NCBI GenBank assembly: GCA_032073245.1
Contig: DAMANX010000017.1
Location: forward strand, 36,236-100,235
Length of the DNA stretch: 64,000 bases
Direction: 5' to 3'
From: QVMG01 sp032073245
GTDB taxonomy: Bacteria; Bacteroidota; Bacteroidia; Bacteroidales; Tannerellaceae
In this document: one piece after another, positions 36,157 to 44,944 of the stretch
Layout of the letters: each line of letters begins with the position of its first letter
How positions within the stretch are numbered: position 1 is the first letter of the stretch
The notes under the pieces: generated by a model
The model's database searches: none
What the model saw: only the letters and a program-made list of their open reading frames with translations
Told to the model about the DNA's origin: nothing
Made by a program: the position numbers and the translations under genes

Positions 36157-39108
36157 TCATTTACCAAACCCTCTGATTTCTTTGATCACCTTCTGCAAAC
36201 TATTCTGCTGATCCCAGACTTCCATACAAGGAATCTCCACCCCAGCCGAACTCGATTGATTCTGCGCCAACATCTCCTTATAAATCTCCAGCAACTTTTT
36301 TAGCTGCGGGCGTGGTGTTGCATCCAATTGCCCCAGGCAGGCAGCAACCAGCTTCTCCAATCCCCGGTTATGCACAGCACTGCGGTTCAAGAATGTCTCA
36401 TACAGATTATCCGTCAACCGTTTCAACGGATACCCGCTATTGATCAATTTGCCCAATGCCTCCCCGATCAGTTGCTGATCGGCAAGGTCAGCCGCTGTCA
36501 GATCAGCCCATGTCTCCGCAGCATAGAGCCGGGTGGTCTTGCCCTGATATAACAGACAATACGCCATATAGAGGCAACCCATCGGCAGTAACGGCCGGTT
36601 CAGTTGCTGGAATAGTTCAAGGATCGGAATCAACACATGGTCATAATCATTATCGAACCCCTGTGCATATTCACAGATAAAACGGGCGAGCAACGTTTCC
36701 GGATTACTCGGGAACATACGCAACAAATGCGATATATCCCAACTGAAATGATACGAATAATACTTATTCGTCCACATAAAAGCCCCGATAAAACTCTTAT
36801 TCTCCAATCTATTCATTGGAAAATGGGAATAAAAGAAGCGCAAGCGCGGAATGGTATAGACCTCATCCTCTAATACATCTTCCTTATAGTTATAATGCTC
36901 CCTTTTTTGCTCTTGTCGGTACGCCTCCCATTTGAAAGTTCCGGTCAATAGCGGTGTAGGCTTGTTGACGTATTCTGCGATAAGCCTTTCGGGCATCTCC
37001 CGGCCGGGCCAGGGAATGGTACATGCCAACCACAGATCAGGATATTCAATTGTTTCAGGCAACGGTTTATTCCGGTCGAAAAGATAAGTGAACAGATCAT
37101 GATAAAATTCTGACGTATGCGCGTCCACCTGTTTGAGAGCCTCTTCCGGCTGGTCTAACGCCAGTCGCTGGATAGCCACCTGCAAATCAAAACTGGCCGG
37201 ATGGGCCTGCATTTCCCGGTAACGCTCGAAACGTTCGAAAAAGACCGCCGGGTCGATCCAGCAAGGCTGATGCGTAGGCGTCGATAACAACGGAAGATCT
37301 TTTTCATCCTGCACGATCAACAGGAACATATTGAGAGTATCGATATAAGGCGAAAAAGGAATGCTCTCCTCTTTGCCGGCCATACCCTTCGCCCATTTTT
37401 CCAGAACAGGATTTAGTTTTTCGAGTTTCTTATTTAGCTTTTTGACGCCTGCATCCTCCGCTGGTAACTTCTTCAACCGAAGGCCACAATAAGTGATAAA
37501 ATAAAAAGCCAGTATCTCATCCGTAAAATGTTTGCCGCGCACCCATTTTGTCAATGCCTTCTCCGCCGCCTTGATAGCCGGGCTGAATTGCTGTAAAATA
37601 TCCGCGTCGATTACTGTGTTGAAACGGATCAACGCCGGTGGGATCAGCTCTATGGAGTCGGGACGGAAATCCTCGAAAGCTTGTCCCAACCGGAATACCA
37701 ACTCCTCGATACTATCGATTTCAGCCACCCGGTTGTCCTCTCGTATGATCGGACGGTGTTCCCCGGCAGCCGATTCTTCAGCAACCGGAGTATCCGTTAC
37801 CAGAAAATCTTTCAACAGATCACGGGCCGACATCAATAACATTTCGCTATATGAAGCTAGTACCGGCCTCATAGACTCTTTCTCCGCATTTGCCACGATC
37901 ATTTTAGCCACACGCATCTGTATCTCCTCAGTCTTATGAATGAAACAAATCGCCAGATGTTCGCATAAAACCGGACGCTTCGCAGGAAACCTCTTCAACA
38001 TATCCTGCACCAGCGACAAGGCTGCTTTTACTGTCGTCTTGGTCTCCGTAGCCAATAAAGCCGGCAATTGCGCGATCAGATCGTCCAGCCGGAAACGACT
38101 ATCCGTATAAAGCTCCCGGATCTCTTTCAATAAAGGCACGACCACTTTCGCATGCGGAGAAGTCAACGCCAGCAACAGATCATCCTGCATATCCATCCAC
38201 TCCTCACGCGTCGGCTCCATCGCCGTCAATACCAATAGATACCAATAGATCATATCTTTATGAAAAACCTGGCTGCTGCACCCATGCAACGCCTCGCGCA
38301 GAATCCATGCCCTGTCGAGCCGCTTTTCATCGCTATACCGTTTCAGTACATAACACAATGGCCCCATTCCCCCGGGCCTCCATTGATTCGACTCGTTATC
38401 CATATAAATAGCGGAAGTCGATTCATACTGGAAAAGATATTTTATCTCTTCCAGTATCTCGGGATATTCTCCGATCCACTTTTCTATATATTCTATAGGA
38501 TCATCAGGAATATTATTTGCATTTTTAGTGAACCGGAAAAAGTTGGGAATAATTCCGGCAATCTCTTCCGCCGTCATTTCATCGACCAACCCTAAACGCC
38601 GCCATTTCAATGCCAGACGATAGTTAAGACGTATATTATCGTTCTTCCGCTGCTCCCGGATATAGTCGGGCAACCACTCGGGGGTATACCAGTCAATCAA
38701 TTCATCGACCTCCGCAAGTGAGGGGAAATAATACCAGTACCACTCGACCCCCTTCATCTGCTCACGCGTAAAACAAACATACCGCGCCAGGCCGAAAGCA
38801 TTATACATCTCCCGCTTATCAAACAGATGATGGGGAATATACCCACATTCCTCCTCTACCTTTTTCAATATGGCCTCTGCTCGTACCAACGGATCTTCCC
38901 CCCAACTGAAAGGATAATTATGGACAATCCGATCCGCACGTTCAAAGGTAAGGATCGCTTCGGCAATCTGCTCCTTCTCCTTCGCCGATAACTTTTTTAA
39001 AAACGGAAGCACCTCCTCTTCTTTCTCCTTATCGATCGCCAACTCAAAAAAATCACTCACAACAGCAGGATAACCGTCATAAAGGGGGTAGTTTGTTGTT
39101 TTTGACAT
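36157..39108 (-). CDS. Large helical-repeat protein, MolR/DUF6493-like
   Basis: 983 aa, soluble and alpha-helical, with long HEAT-like runs (for example TTVKAALSLVQDMLKRFPAK and SELVFRLGQAFEDFRPDS-type helices). No transmembrane segment, signal peptide or enzyme motif is visible. It resembles the DUF6493 family, relatives of E. coli MolR/YehI that are encoded beside SWIM zinc-finger proteins. It ends a minus-strand operon after the DUF4272 and SWIM genes. Codon choice is distinctly C-rich compared with genes left of 36 kb. The role is unknown; a scaffold for the SWIM partner is a guess. Confidence 0.65.
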   Translation of the reverse strand: MSKTTNYPLYDGYPAVVSDFFELAIDKEKEEEVLPFLKKLSAKEKEQIAEAILTFERADRIVHNYPFSWGEDPLVRAEAILKKVEEECGYIPHHLFDKREMYNAFGLARYVCFTREQMKGVEWYWYYFPSLAEVDELIDWYTPEWLPDYIREQRKNDNIRLNYRLALKWRRLGLVDEMTAEEIAGIIPNFFRFTKNANNIPDDPIEYIEKWIGEYPEILEEIKYLFQYESTSAIYMDNESNQWRPGGMGPLCYVLKRYSDEKRLDRAWILREALHGCSSQVFHKDMIYWYLLVLTAMEPTREEWMDMQDDLLLALTSPHAKVVVPLLKEIRELYTDSRFRLDDLIAQLPALLATETKTTVKAALSLVQDMLKRFPAKRPVLCEHLAICFIHKTEEIQMRVAKMIVANAEKESMRPVLASYSEMLLMSARDLLKDFLVTDTPVAEESAAGEHRPIIREDNRVAEIDSIEELVFRLGQAFEDFRPDSIELIPPALIRFNTVIDADILQQFSPAIKAAEKALTKWVRGKHFTDEILAFYFITYCGLRLKKLPAEDAGVKKLNKKLEKLNPVLEKWAKGMAGKEESIPFSPYIDTLNMFLLIVQDEKDLPLLSTPTHQPCWIDPAVFFERFERYREMQAHPASFDLQVAIQRLALDQPEEALKQVDAHTSEFYHDLFTYLFDRNKPLPETIEYPDLWLACTIPWPGREMPERLIAEYVNKPTPLLTGTFKWEAYRQEQKREHYNYKEDVLEDEVYTIPRLRFFYSHFPMNRLENKSFIGAFMWTNKYYSYHFSWDISHLLRMFPSNPETLLARFICEYAQGFDNDYDHVLIPILELFQQLNRPLLPMGCLYMAYCLLYQGKTTRLYAAETWADLTAADLADQQLIGEALGKLINSGYPLKRLTDNLYETFLNRSAVHNRGLEKLVAACLGQLDATPRPQLKKLLEIYKEMLAQNQSSSAGVEIPCMEVWDQQNSLQKVIKEIRGFGK

Positions 39109-39165
39109 CTCTTGTTTTTTATTTATTATTGTTTTTTGTTTATTATGGAACCCCTTGTATTCTGG

Positions 39166-39189
39166 CTCCTCGCCTGGTCAGGCGAGGAG
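39166..39189 (-). other. Strong GC-rich hairpin between SWIM and DUF6493-like genes
   Basis: CTCCTCGCCT (39166-39175) pairs perfectly with AGGCGAGGAG (39180-39189) around a 4-nt loop. It is not followed by a U-tract on the minus strand, so it is more likely an mRNA-stabilising or processing hairpin than a terminator. Confidence 0.55.
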
Positions 39190-39231
39190 TTTAGATAGTA
39201 TATCTGCCCTCCTTTTGACTCCATCCCCCCA

Positions 39232-39259
39232 TTAATCATTAATCGTTAACCGTTATTCG
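39232..39259. repeat. Heptamer array overlapping the SWIM gene stop
   Basis: Four 7-bp units, TTAATCA, TTAATCG, TTAACCG and TTATTCG. The third unit holds the TAA of the SWIM gene (39246-39248), so its last residues are encoded by repeat DNA. Confidence 0.8.
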
Positions 39260-40604
39260 TTTCTTTTCTCACCGCCAGCACATGCTTGCAACTGCCGCGC
39301 TCACCCTGATATTTACTATACCACGCACAAGTACACCTTGCCCGTTCGCTATCAATAATAACCGTATGGCTCACCCCGGACCCTTCCACACGCGCCTCGA
39401 TCCGTCCGGCCGTATGACTAACAATCTTCACCTTCCCTTCAGCTATCAACTTCTCAGCCCCCTTGATACGAGGATTAAGCCCCGTGATCCGTTCCGGCTT
39501 ATAAGGAAGCCGCCGGTAAAAGAAACAATTATCATCCAGATCAAACCCTAACAGTCCCATCGCTGCCAGACGCCCCGTCAGATTATCCACCCGCTCCATA
39601 TCGATCTGCTCTTTCATCGCAAACAATGTCGGGTTAAACTCCTGATTGGCATAACTATACTTATCCATCGCCTCGATCCATTCATCCGGAATATCATCGA
39701 TTAAAGCCTCCAATGCAGCCCCTTCACCCGAGAATCCCCGGTACGTATCACGCGAGAGTGAAAAACTAAACCGCACATTCCCGAAATACAACTGCCACGT
39801 TGTCGATTGCATCGTCGGATGCGGAAACACCTTCAACTTATCCACAAAAGGCAAAAGAGGTTCCAACAAACGCAACCGGTGCAACCCCCCAATACAAATA
39901 GCATCCAGAGACTTCACCGGCGTAAACATCGGCTGTCCGCCCCGTGTCACCAAATAATAATCCGTTTTCACCTTCACCTTCGGAATACTCTGGAAAAGTT
40001 TCAAAGTCTGAATTCGATTGAAGGTATAATGCTCTTCCGCTTCCGAAAGAAAAATCTGTACCGTTGTCAAGCCCTTGATCCACTTGGTAGGCAACGGCAC
40101 TTTACGCTCCGTTACCTTCCCGCTGTCCTTATGCAGCGCCACCTCTTTCTCACCCACCGAAAGCAACAAATTATCATTCGAACGCACGCCCGACAACGCC
40201 GAGATCATAGGCGGATTGAAATCCACATTCGTCGTACCATTCTCAATAAAATCACCATCCAACCCGTCAGGCAACACATCTACCCGGGCATACACCCCGG
40301 CACAATGCGAAAACCCTTCAAAACGCAACTTCCCATTGCCCGCCGTCACGATCGGATCACGCAATCGCGACAATTCAATCGCCGACAAATGAAAAGTCGT
40401 CTGCACCACCTGCGACAAAGTCATCAGACAACGTGCCGTCATATAAGGCTCCTTCAGATTACCCCAAAAGAAACAAGGCGCCTCGGTGTTCTTTTGTATC
40501 TCGCTATACTTCGCCAGAAAAAGCTGATTCGCCTGCTCCTCCCGCTGTAACCGCGAAGCCGAACGATATTGATAAGTGATTGTATCGGGAGTTTCCATAT
40601 TCAT
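39246..40604 (-). CDS. SWIM zinc-finger protein
   Basis: 452 aa. A C-terminal SWIM motif, C-T-C at about residue 427 and C-K-H about 17 residues later (CTCAWYSKYQGERGSCKHVL), binds zinc and usually mediates nucleic-acid or protein contact. The rest is a mixed domain of unknown fold, similar to E. coli YehQ-type proteins. The start at 40604 leaves 3 bp after the DUF4272 gene's stop, so translation is coupled. In E. coli the SWIM protein is part of the yehL-yehM-yehP-yehQ-molR cluster with a MoxR ATPase and a VWA protein; neither is present here. Confidence 0.82.
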   Translation of the reverse strand: MNMETPDTITYQYRSASRLQREEQANQLFLAKYSEIQKNTEAPCFFWGNLKEPYMTARCLMTLSQVVQTTFHLSAIELSRLRDPIVTAGNGKLRFEGFSHCAGVYARVDVLPDGLDGDFIENGTTNVDFNPPMISALSGVRSNDNLLLSVGEKEVALHKDSGKVTERKVPLPTKWIKGLTTVQIFLSEAEEHYTFNRIQTLKLFQSIPKVKVKTDYYLVTRGGQPMFTPVKSLDAICIGGLHRLRLLEPLLPFVDKLKVFPHPTMQSTTWQLYFGNVRFSFSLSRDTYRGFSGEGAALEALIDDIPDEWIEAMDKYSYANQEFNPTLFAMKEQIDMERVDNLTGRLAAMGLLGFDLDDNCFFYRRLPYKPERITGLNPRIKGAEKLIAEGKVKIVSHTAGRIEARVEGSGVSHTVIIDSERARCTCAWYSKYQGERGSCKHVLAVRKETNNG

Positions 40605-40607
40605 AAA

Positions 40608-41840
40608 TTATGTATCACAAGTAATATCATCCCACTCCTTACCTCTATAACCGATCAACCAGTTCAATGCATAACAACGTTCATAAACAACCCCGGGATG
40701 TACACCCTCTATCTCTTCACCCTTTATCCTGGCATCCACACATGCCCAATTAACCCGGTAATGTAAATCACCGGCATCTAATATTTCTTCTTTACTACGA
40801 CTTTCACTAATAATATTAATAAAATCATTCGGATCCTTCTCCGGACCCACCGGGTACTCCTCATACGGTATATTATCCAGGCTACACAATTTATCCGGGA
40901 AATAAAGATCATCCACCCTTTTCACCGCCCACATTAACAACCAGATATCCTCACATTTCCAGGTCTCGTAACTCTTTTTCTCCTCCGTCGGATTAGTCAA
41001 AAACTCCTTTTCCCCTTCAGTCACCGCATCCCACAACCCATAATGCTGCAGGTATTCGGCACCCTCCTCACCCGTCAGGTTACCAAAAGCCACATAATTG
41101 GTGATTGCTAATACACATATCCGCCGCGCAATCTCCTGCGGAGAACGCAGCGTCGTATCCTCATCACTCTGTATACAAGGCAGATGCTCATTGATCTTTA
41201 TACCGCGTTGCTGCAACACTTCCTCACTCTTCGCTTTCCTCGCCAACTGCTTTTCGGTAGGCGGAGCCGGCTTATCAAAATACTTCGATTCGATATTCAC
41301 CTCCAGCGTATCGATCTCACAATTCCCCTCCATATCGATAATCAACGCCAACTCCTTATCCAGAAAATGTTGCCCCTCCGCACGACTGATCGGCAACCCC
41401 GGCTGCGCAAAAACAAAAGCATCAAACTCATAAGCGAATCGAGGTATAAGTACCCCCAGCACATTCACCTCACCCTGTGCATCAATAGAAAACTCACTAT
41501 TAATAGTCAATATCTTATGCAGAAAACGATTCTTCACCTCCTCATTCACCACAGGTAAAGAATGAACAAACCCATACATCCCCCGCAAATTCGCCGTCAA
41601 CGGGCTATCATCCGACTCCGGAATCTCATAAGAAGGAACCGTGCGTTCCCGGTAAGTGATCGTCAACTTCGAAGTTTTTTTAAACAAAGAAAACTTCGAC
41701 GACTTATCTTTCATAACGACCTCGATGATCGAACCTCCATCTTGTTTTGCCGTCTTTATCTCCGCATCCGGAACAACCTCCTGCAGGATAGCAATGATCC
41801 GATCGAAAACCAGATAATGTGAATAAATTGTACAAATCAT
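40608..41840 (-). CDS. DUF4272 domain protein
   Basis: 410 aa, cytosolic. The N-terminal half (about 1-200) is a mixed alpha/beta region with an FSLFKKTSKLTITYRER strand pair. The C-terminal half (about 230-400) carries the DUF4272 pattern: RSPQEIARRICVLAITNYVAFG, WKCEDIWLLMWAVKRVDDLYFPDKLCS. The function of DUF4272 is unknown. It is the first gene of the three-gene operon with SWIM and the MolR-like protein and is preceded by a strong hairpin (41874-41906). Confidence 0.75.
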   Translation of the reverse strand: MICTIYSHYLVFDRIIAILQEVVPDAEIKTAKQDGGSIIEVVMKDKSSKFSLFKKTSKLTITYRERTVPSYEIPESDDSPLTANLRGMYGFVHSLPVVNEEVKNRFLHKILTINSEFSIDAQGEVNVLGVLIPRFAYEFDAFVFAQPGLPISRAEGQHFLDKELALIIDMEGNCEIDTLEVNIESKYFDKPAPPTEKQLARKAKSEEVLQQRGIKINEHLPCIQSDEDTTLRSPQEIARRICVLAITNYVAFGNLTGEEGAEYLQHYGLWDAVTEGEKEFLTNPTEEKKSYETWKCEDIWLLMWAVKRVDDLYFPDKLCSLDNIPYEEYPVGPEKDPNDFINIISESRSKEEILDAGDLHYRVNWACVDARIKGEEIEGVHPGVVYERCYALNWLIGYRGKEWDDITCDT

Positions 41841-41873
41841 AGGAAATCAATTTAGGCATTAAGTATTTCAACA

Positions 41874-41906
41874 AGCTCTCCCCCTTAACATTTAAGGAGG
41901 AGAGCT
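41874..41906 (-). other. Hairpin upstream of DUF4272 gene
   Basis: AGCTCTCC with an inner TTAA pairs with TTAA and GGAGAGCT, about 8 plus 4 bp with a C-rich/G-rich bulge. It lies in the 190-bp gap after the membrane-protein gene (stop 42031) and before the DUF4272 start, so it could terminate the upstream transcript. Confidence 0.5.
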
Positions 41907-42030
41907 AAAAATAGAACTAATAATCTTGTTTAAAAAACACTTTTCTCTTTTTGTCTAAATAAAATAACTTTTTGGCGAATCTCGCTTCCTGTTACTTTAT
42001 ATTATCTTTATTCTACCGGATTGTCTGATA

Positions 42031-42456
42031 TCAGGCTACTGCCCAAAGAATAGAGGCAATGATCTGCCAGATACCCAATACAATAGCTATAATTCCCAAT
42101 TTGCCTTGCAACGGAGTTAGTTTAGCAAGTAATTCTTCTCCTTTCTGAGCTGCTTGTGCATTCTTCGAAAGTGCATGTTTCGCAATCAATCCATACCCCA
42201 GGATGAACCCTAAAGCGGCTTCAATAATAGAAACAGCTAACCAGCTCACCCAATAGATAGGAGCCGCCGTAAGCCAGGTAATATTCAACACTGCACTAAT
42301 AATTCCCCACACTCCCCAGAAGGCAAAAACAACACCAATCCAACCCTGATAAGGCGCAATCTTATCAAATAATTCTTTCGCATTTGGCTTTTTCGATAGT
42401 AAAAGAGAGGGCACTGCCAATAGTCCCAAAATAATCAAAGTAATTCCGTAAATCAT
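42031..42456 (-). CDS. Four-helix membrane protein of unknown function
   Basis: 141 aa. Four hydrophobic helices at about 4-20, 37-58, 65-90 and 118-138. Two related motifs, KIAPYQGWIGVVFAFWGVWGII and KLTPLQGKLGIIAIVLGIWQII, show that the protein arose by internal duplication of a two-helix unit with a cytoplasmic hairpin. No enzyme residues. The neighbours give no functional clue. Confidence 0.7.
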   Translation of the reverse strand: MIYGITLIILGLLAVPSLLLSKKPNAKELFDKIAPYQGWIGVVFAFWGVWGIISAVLNITWLTAAPIYWVSWLAVSIIEAALGFILGYGLIAKHALSKNAQAAQKGEELLAKLTPLQGKLGIIAIVLGIWQIIASILWAVA

Positions 42457-42498
42457 CTTTTTGTTTGTTTAAAAGTTAGACATAAAGTTTATTATTTA

Positions 42499-42768
42499 TC
42501 ACTGTAAAATATCCAATTTAAGGTATTTATCTGCTTCATTATAATATTGACTATAACGGGTAATCAGTATAAAACTAGCATCATTCTCCATAGACCGCCG
42601 CCACTCCCGGTCGATCTCATTCCACAATCTCCGGTCGATACCGACCTCCGAAAACAACATTTCCGGATCGATATCCCCTGCCAGGTAATAACTCATCGCT
42701 GCATATCGTTCCAGAGATATCCCCTGTACCACTTCAGGCAGTTTATCTTTTTCTTTTATAGTATTCAT
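42499..42768 (-). CDS. Small hypothetical protein
   Basis: 89 aa, acidic and helical, beginning MNTIKEKDKLPEVVQGISLE. It has a Tyr/Asp-rich centre, no signal peptide and no membrane helix. I do not recognise it with confidence; the QGISLERYAAMSYYLAGD segment resembles small DUF6620-like cytosolic proteins seen in Bacteroidetes. It lies upstream of the four-helix membrane gene (42 bp) and probably shares its transcript. Confidence 0.55.
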   Translation of the reverse strand: MNTIKEKDKLPEVVQGISLERYAAMSYYLAGDIDPEMLFSEVGIDRRLWNEIDREWRRSMENDASFILITRYSQYYNEADKYLKLDILQ

Positions 42769-42940
42769 ACCCTTATTAATTACATGTGGACTACTAATTG
42801 CTTAATAATCGTAAATCGCTTTTCGGCAAACTCCCCTTTTTCATCACGGAGTCGTAAAAAAATATCCTCGATAGAAATCAATAATACGTTGCAAAGGAAA
42901 AAATATAACAGCACATACACCCATAAAAAAAGACAGCAAA

Positions 42941-42983
42941 GCGTATACAAATCCTCTTGAGTGCGTATACAAAGCATATACAA
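42941..42983. promoter_or_regulatory. GCGTATACAA sites upstream of the TPR/LuxR pair
   Basis: GCGTATACAA at 42941-42950 and again at 42963-42972 (22 bp apart), with a variant GCATATACAA at 42974-42983 (11 bp further, one helical turn). The same motif in inverted form lies just after the regulator pair (45896-45905). This is a candidate binding array for the LuxR-type regulators. The rest of the gap 42769-43078 is AT-rich without another gene. Confidence 0.55.
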
Positions 42984-43057
42984 GCAATGCACTTAAAACC
43001 TTTAAAGGTATTAAAGGCTTTTGAAAATCAAAGTCTGTGAATCTTCAAATTTTTTCT

Positions 43058-43065
43058 TACCTTTG
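43058..43065 (+). promoter_or_regulatory. -7 element of the TPR/LuxR gene
   Basis: TACCTTTG fits TAnnTTTG and would start transcription near 43072, only a few bases before the ATG at 43079. This argues against the earlier GTG start at 43037. The -33 box is poor. Confidence 0.5.
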
Positions 43066-43078
43066 TTTTATGCAACCG

Positions 43079-44512
43079 ATGCACAAAATAAAAGCCATAT
43101 TATTCATTATAGGCTATTTAAGCCTCAATCTACTACCAGTAAATGCCCACAACAAACAACAATGGGAGCAGCAGATCATGACTGTCTACAACGACAACCA
43201 CATGACAGATTCTATTAAAATCATTCAAATGGCTGAACTCACTTTCACTTATGGCCTCTATTTCCGTATTATAAATGAAGAAATAATCCAACACTATCTG
43301 CATCTGACTCTGCCCCTGGTACAGAAAAATAATAGCGACAACCTGAAGGTCTATCTATACAAACCCCTGTTTTTGGTATCTTCAGACATCGAAAGCGAAG
43401 AAACATTCGAAAACCAATACATCAAATATGTAGAAAATACCACTGACCCACTCGCCCGGTTCGAAGGATGGATGATGCTCGGAAAAGCCAATATCGACGA
43501 AAACTACTCTCTCAATTACCTCTTCAATGCCCTCGATGCAGTGAAAAATGACAAATACCGCAAACAACAAGCCGAAGCATACCAACAAATCTCCTACCAT
43601 TACAGCCAGAAAAACAATGCTAATCAACTAAAATACGCGTTGCGCTCCGTCGAACTGGCAAAGGAATCAGGAGATATGCAGCAAATGATAGCCTCCTGGA
43701 AAGAACTTGGAACAGCCTATTTTGAAGACCCCGAAGGAAAATATATCGAAGAAGCGCTTGATGCCTATAACCACGCACGGACACTTTTCGAAGACAAGCT
43801 AAATATACAACAATATGATATCCGTTCCCCTGAAAGCCTCCATTACATGGAAGTACTGGTAACGATCGGAAGCATCTACCAGTCCAAAAACCAAATGAAC
43901 GATGCTGTAAAAACTATTGAAGGAGCCCAACGTATTGCAACAGCCAATAATATGACCGAAACACAAGCTTTCTGCCACAAAGAATTAGGAATACTCTACC
44001 AAAAACTCGGAGAATACCAGAAAGCCGAAAGAAACTATCTTACCGCCGAACGTTTGATGGCCGGATACAACCGGCAAACAATTGAAAGCAGCCATATCGA
44101 CTACGAGATAAAACTCCAGCTCGCCGACCTTTACCGCCTAACAGGCCATTATCAGGCCTCTACATCCTACTATGAAGCAGGAATTGATAAATACCGTCAA
44201 ATGTTCGACAAAGAAATGATCGATGAAAATCAACGCATAAGAGCTTTCTACGAAGCACAGAAACAAGAACGGGATATTGCCGGGCTCAAAACAATAGTCG
44301 AACTAAAAGAAAAACAAAAATACTACTATTGGGCACTGGCTGCGATCCTTACGCTCATACTATTTTCTATATACCGGCTGTATAGTTATAAGATCACCAC
44401 CGTCAGACAACTGGAAAGACAATTCCGTGACGAAGCTGACCTACTCGAACTCGATCATTTCAACGCCGAATTACAAGCCCGCCTCAAACAAGAAGAAACA
44501 GCACAACTATAA
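43079..44512 (+). CDS. TPR/transmembrane part of a split LuxR-type regulator
   Basis: 477 aa from ATG 43079. Signal peptide (about 1-20), several TPR repeats (roughly residues 110-380, for example AYQQISYHYSQKNNANQLKY and ALDAYNHARTLFEDKLNIQ), one transmembrane helix around residues 415-440 (YYYWALAAILTLILFSIYRLY) and the beginning of a coiled coil. The TAA at 44510-44512 cuts it before the DNA-binding domain. The next codon begins a continuation in the same frame, so the intact gene would encode about 620 aa. Bacteroidetes regulators of this plan sense something outside the inner membrane and bind DNA inside. Confidence 0.8.
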   Translation: MHKIKAILFIIGYLSLNLLPVNAHNKQQWEQQIMTVYNDNHMTDSIKIIQMAELTFTYGLYFRIINEEIIQHYLHLTLPLVQKNNSDNLKVYLYKPLFLVSSDIESEETFENQYIKYVENTTDPLARFEGWMMLGKANIDENYSLNYLFNALDAVKNDKYRKQQAEAYQQISYHYSQKNNANQLKYALRSVELAKESGDMQQMIASWKELGTAYFEDPEGKYIEEALDAYNHARTLFEDKLNIQQYDIRSPESLHYMEVLVTIGSIYQSKNQMNDAVKTIEGAQRIATANNMTETQAFCHKELGILYQKLGEYQKAERNYLTAERLMAGYNRQTIESSHIDYEIKLQLADLYRLTGHYQASTSYYEAGIDKYRQMFDKEMIDENQRIRAFYEAQKQERDIAGLKTIVELKEKQKYYYWALAAILTLILFSIYRLYSYKITTVRQLERQFRDEADLLELDHFNAELQARLKQEETAQL

Positions 44513-44944
44513 CAAAGGCTTAATGCAGGCGATCAACAATTAAATCATAAAAACAAAATCCTTGAAAACCTCAAAACATATTTTAGGATCAATCCCGAAC
44601 TCAATGAATATCGTAGCTTCATTGAAGATATCCTCACGCGGCAAAACCGCATAGAAAGCAATATGGATGAGATTAAAACCGGACTACAAGATGTTCCGCT
44701 CGATTTCTATGTTCGCCTCCAAAAACAAGCCGATAACCGGTTGACACCCCTTGATCTCAAATATTGTCGCCTAATATATCTTCGGACCTCTTCAAAAGAA
44801 ATGGCCGAGCAATTATTTGTCGACCTCAAAACCATCCGTGTCAACAAATACCGGCTCAAACAAAAACTTAAGCTCGGTAAAGAAGATGACTTGCAACATT
44901 TTATCTCTACAATCATTATCCAAACAGAGAAAGACAAAATATGA
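44513..44944 (+). pseudogene. C-terminal LuxR-type HTH half of the split regulator
   Basis: In the same frame as the preceding TPR gene, directly after its TAA. Translation continues QRLNAGDQQLNHKNKILENL, then the linker, then the helix-turn-helix LTPLDLKYCRLIYLRTSSKEMAEQL and VDLKTIRVNKYRLKQKLKL. It aligns with 45513-45885 of the neighbouring paralogue, including KNKILE. The stop may be a recent nonsense change, for example CAA to TAA. The first internal ATG is at 44663 and would leave a 93-aa DNA-binding fragment, or the stop may be read through. Confidence 0.7.

Noticed and set aside
39807..40550. 247-aa plus-strand frame rich in Arg, His and Gln
   Set aside because: Antisense to the SWIM gene. 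It exists because of C-rich third positions in the real gene; no motif is present.
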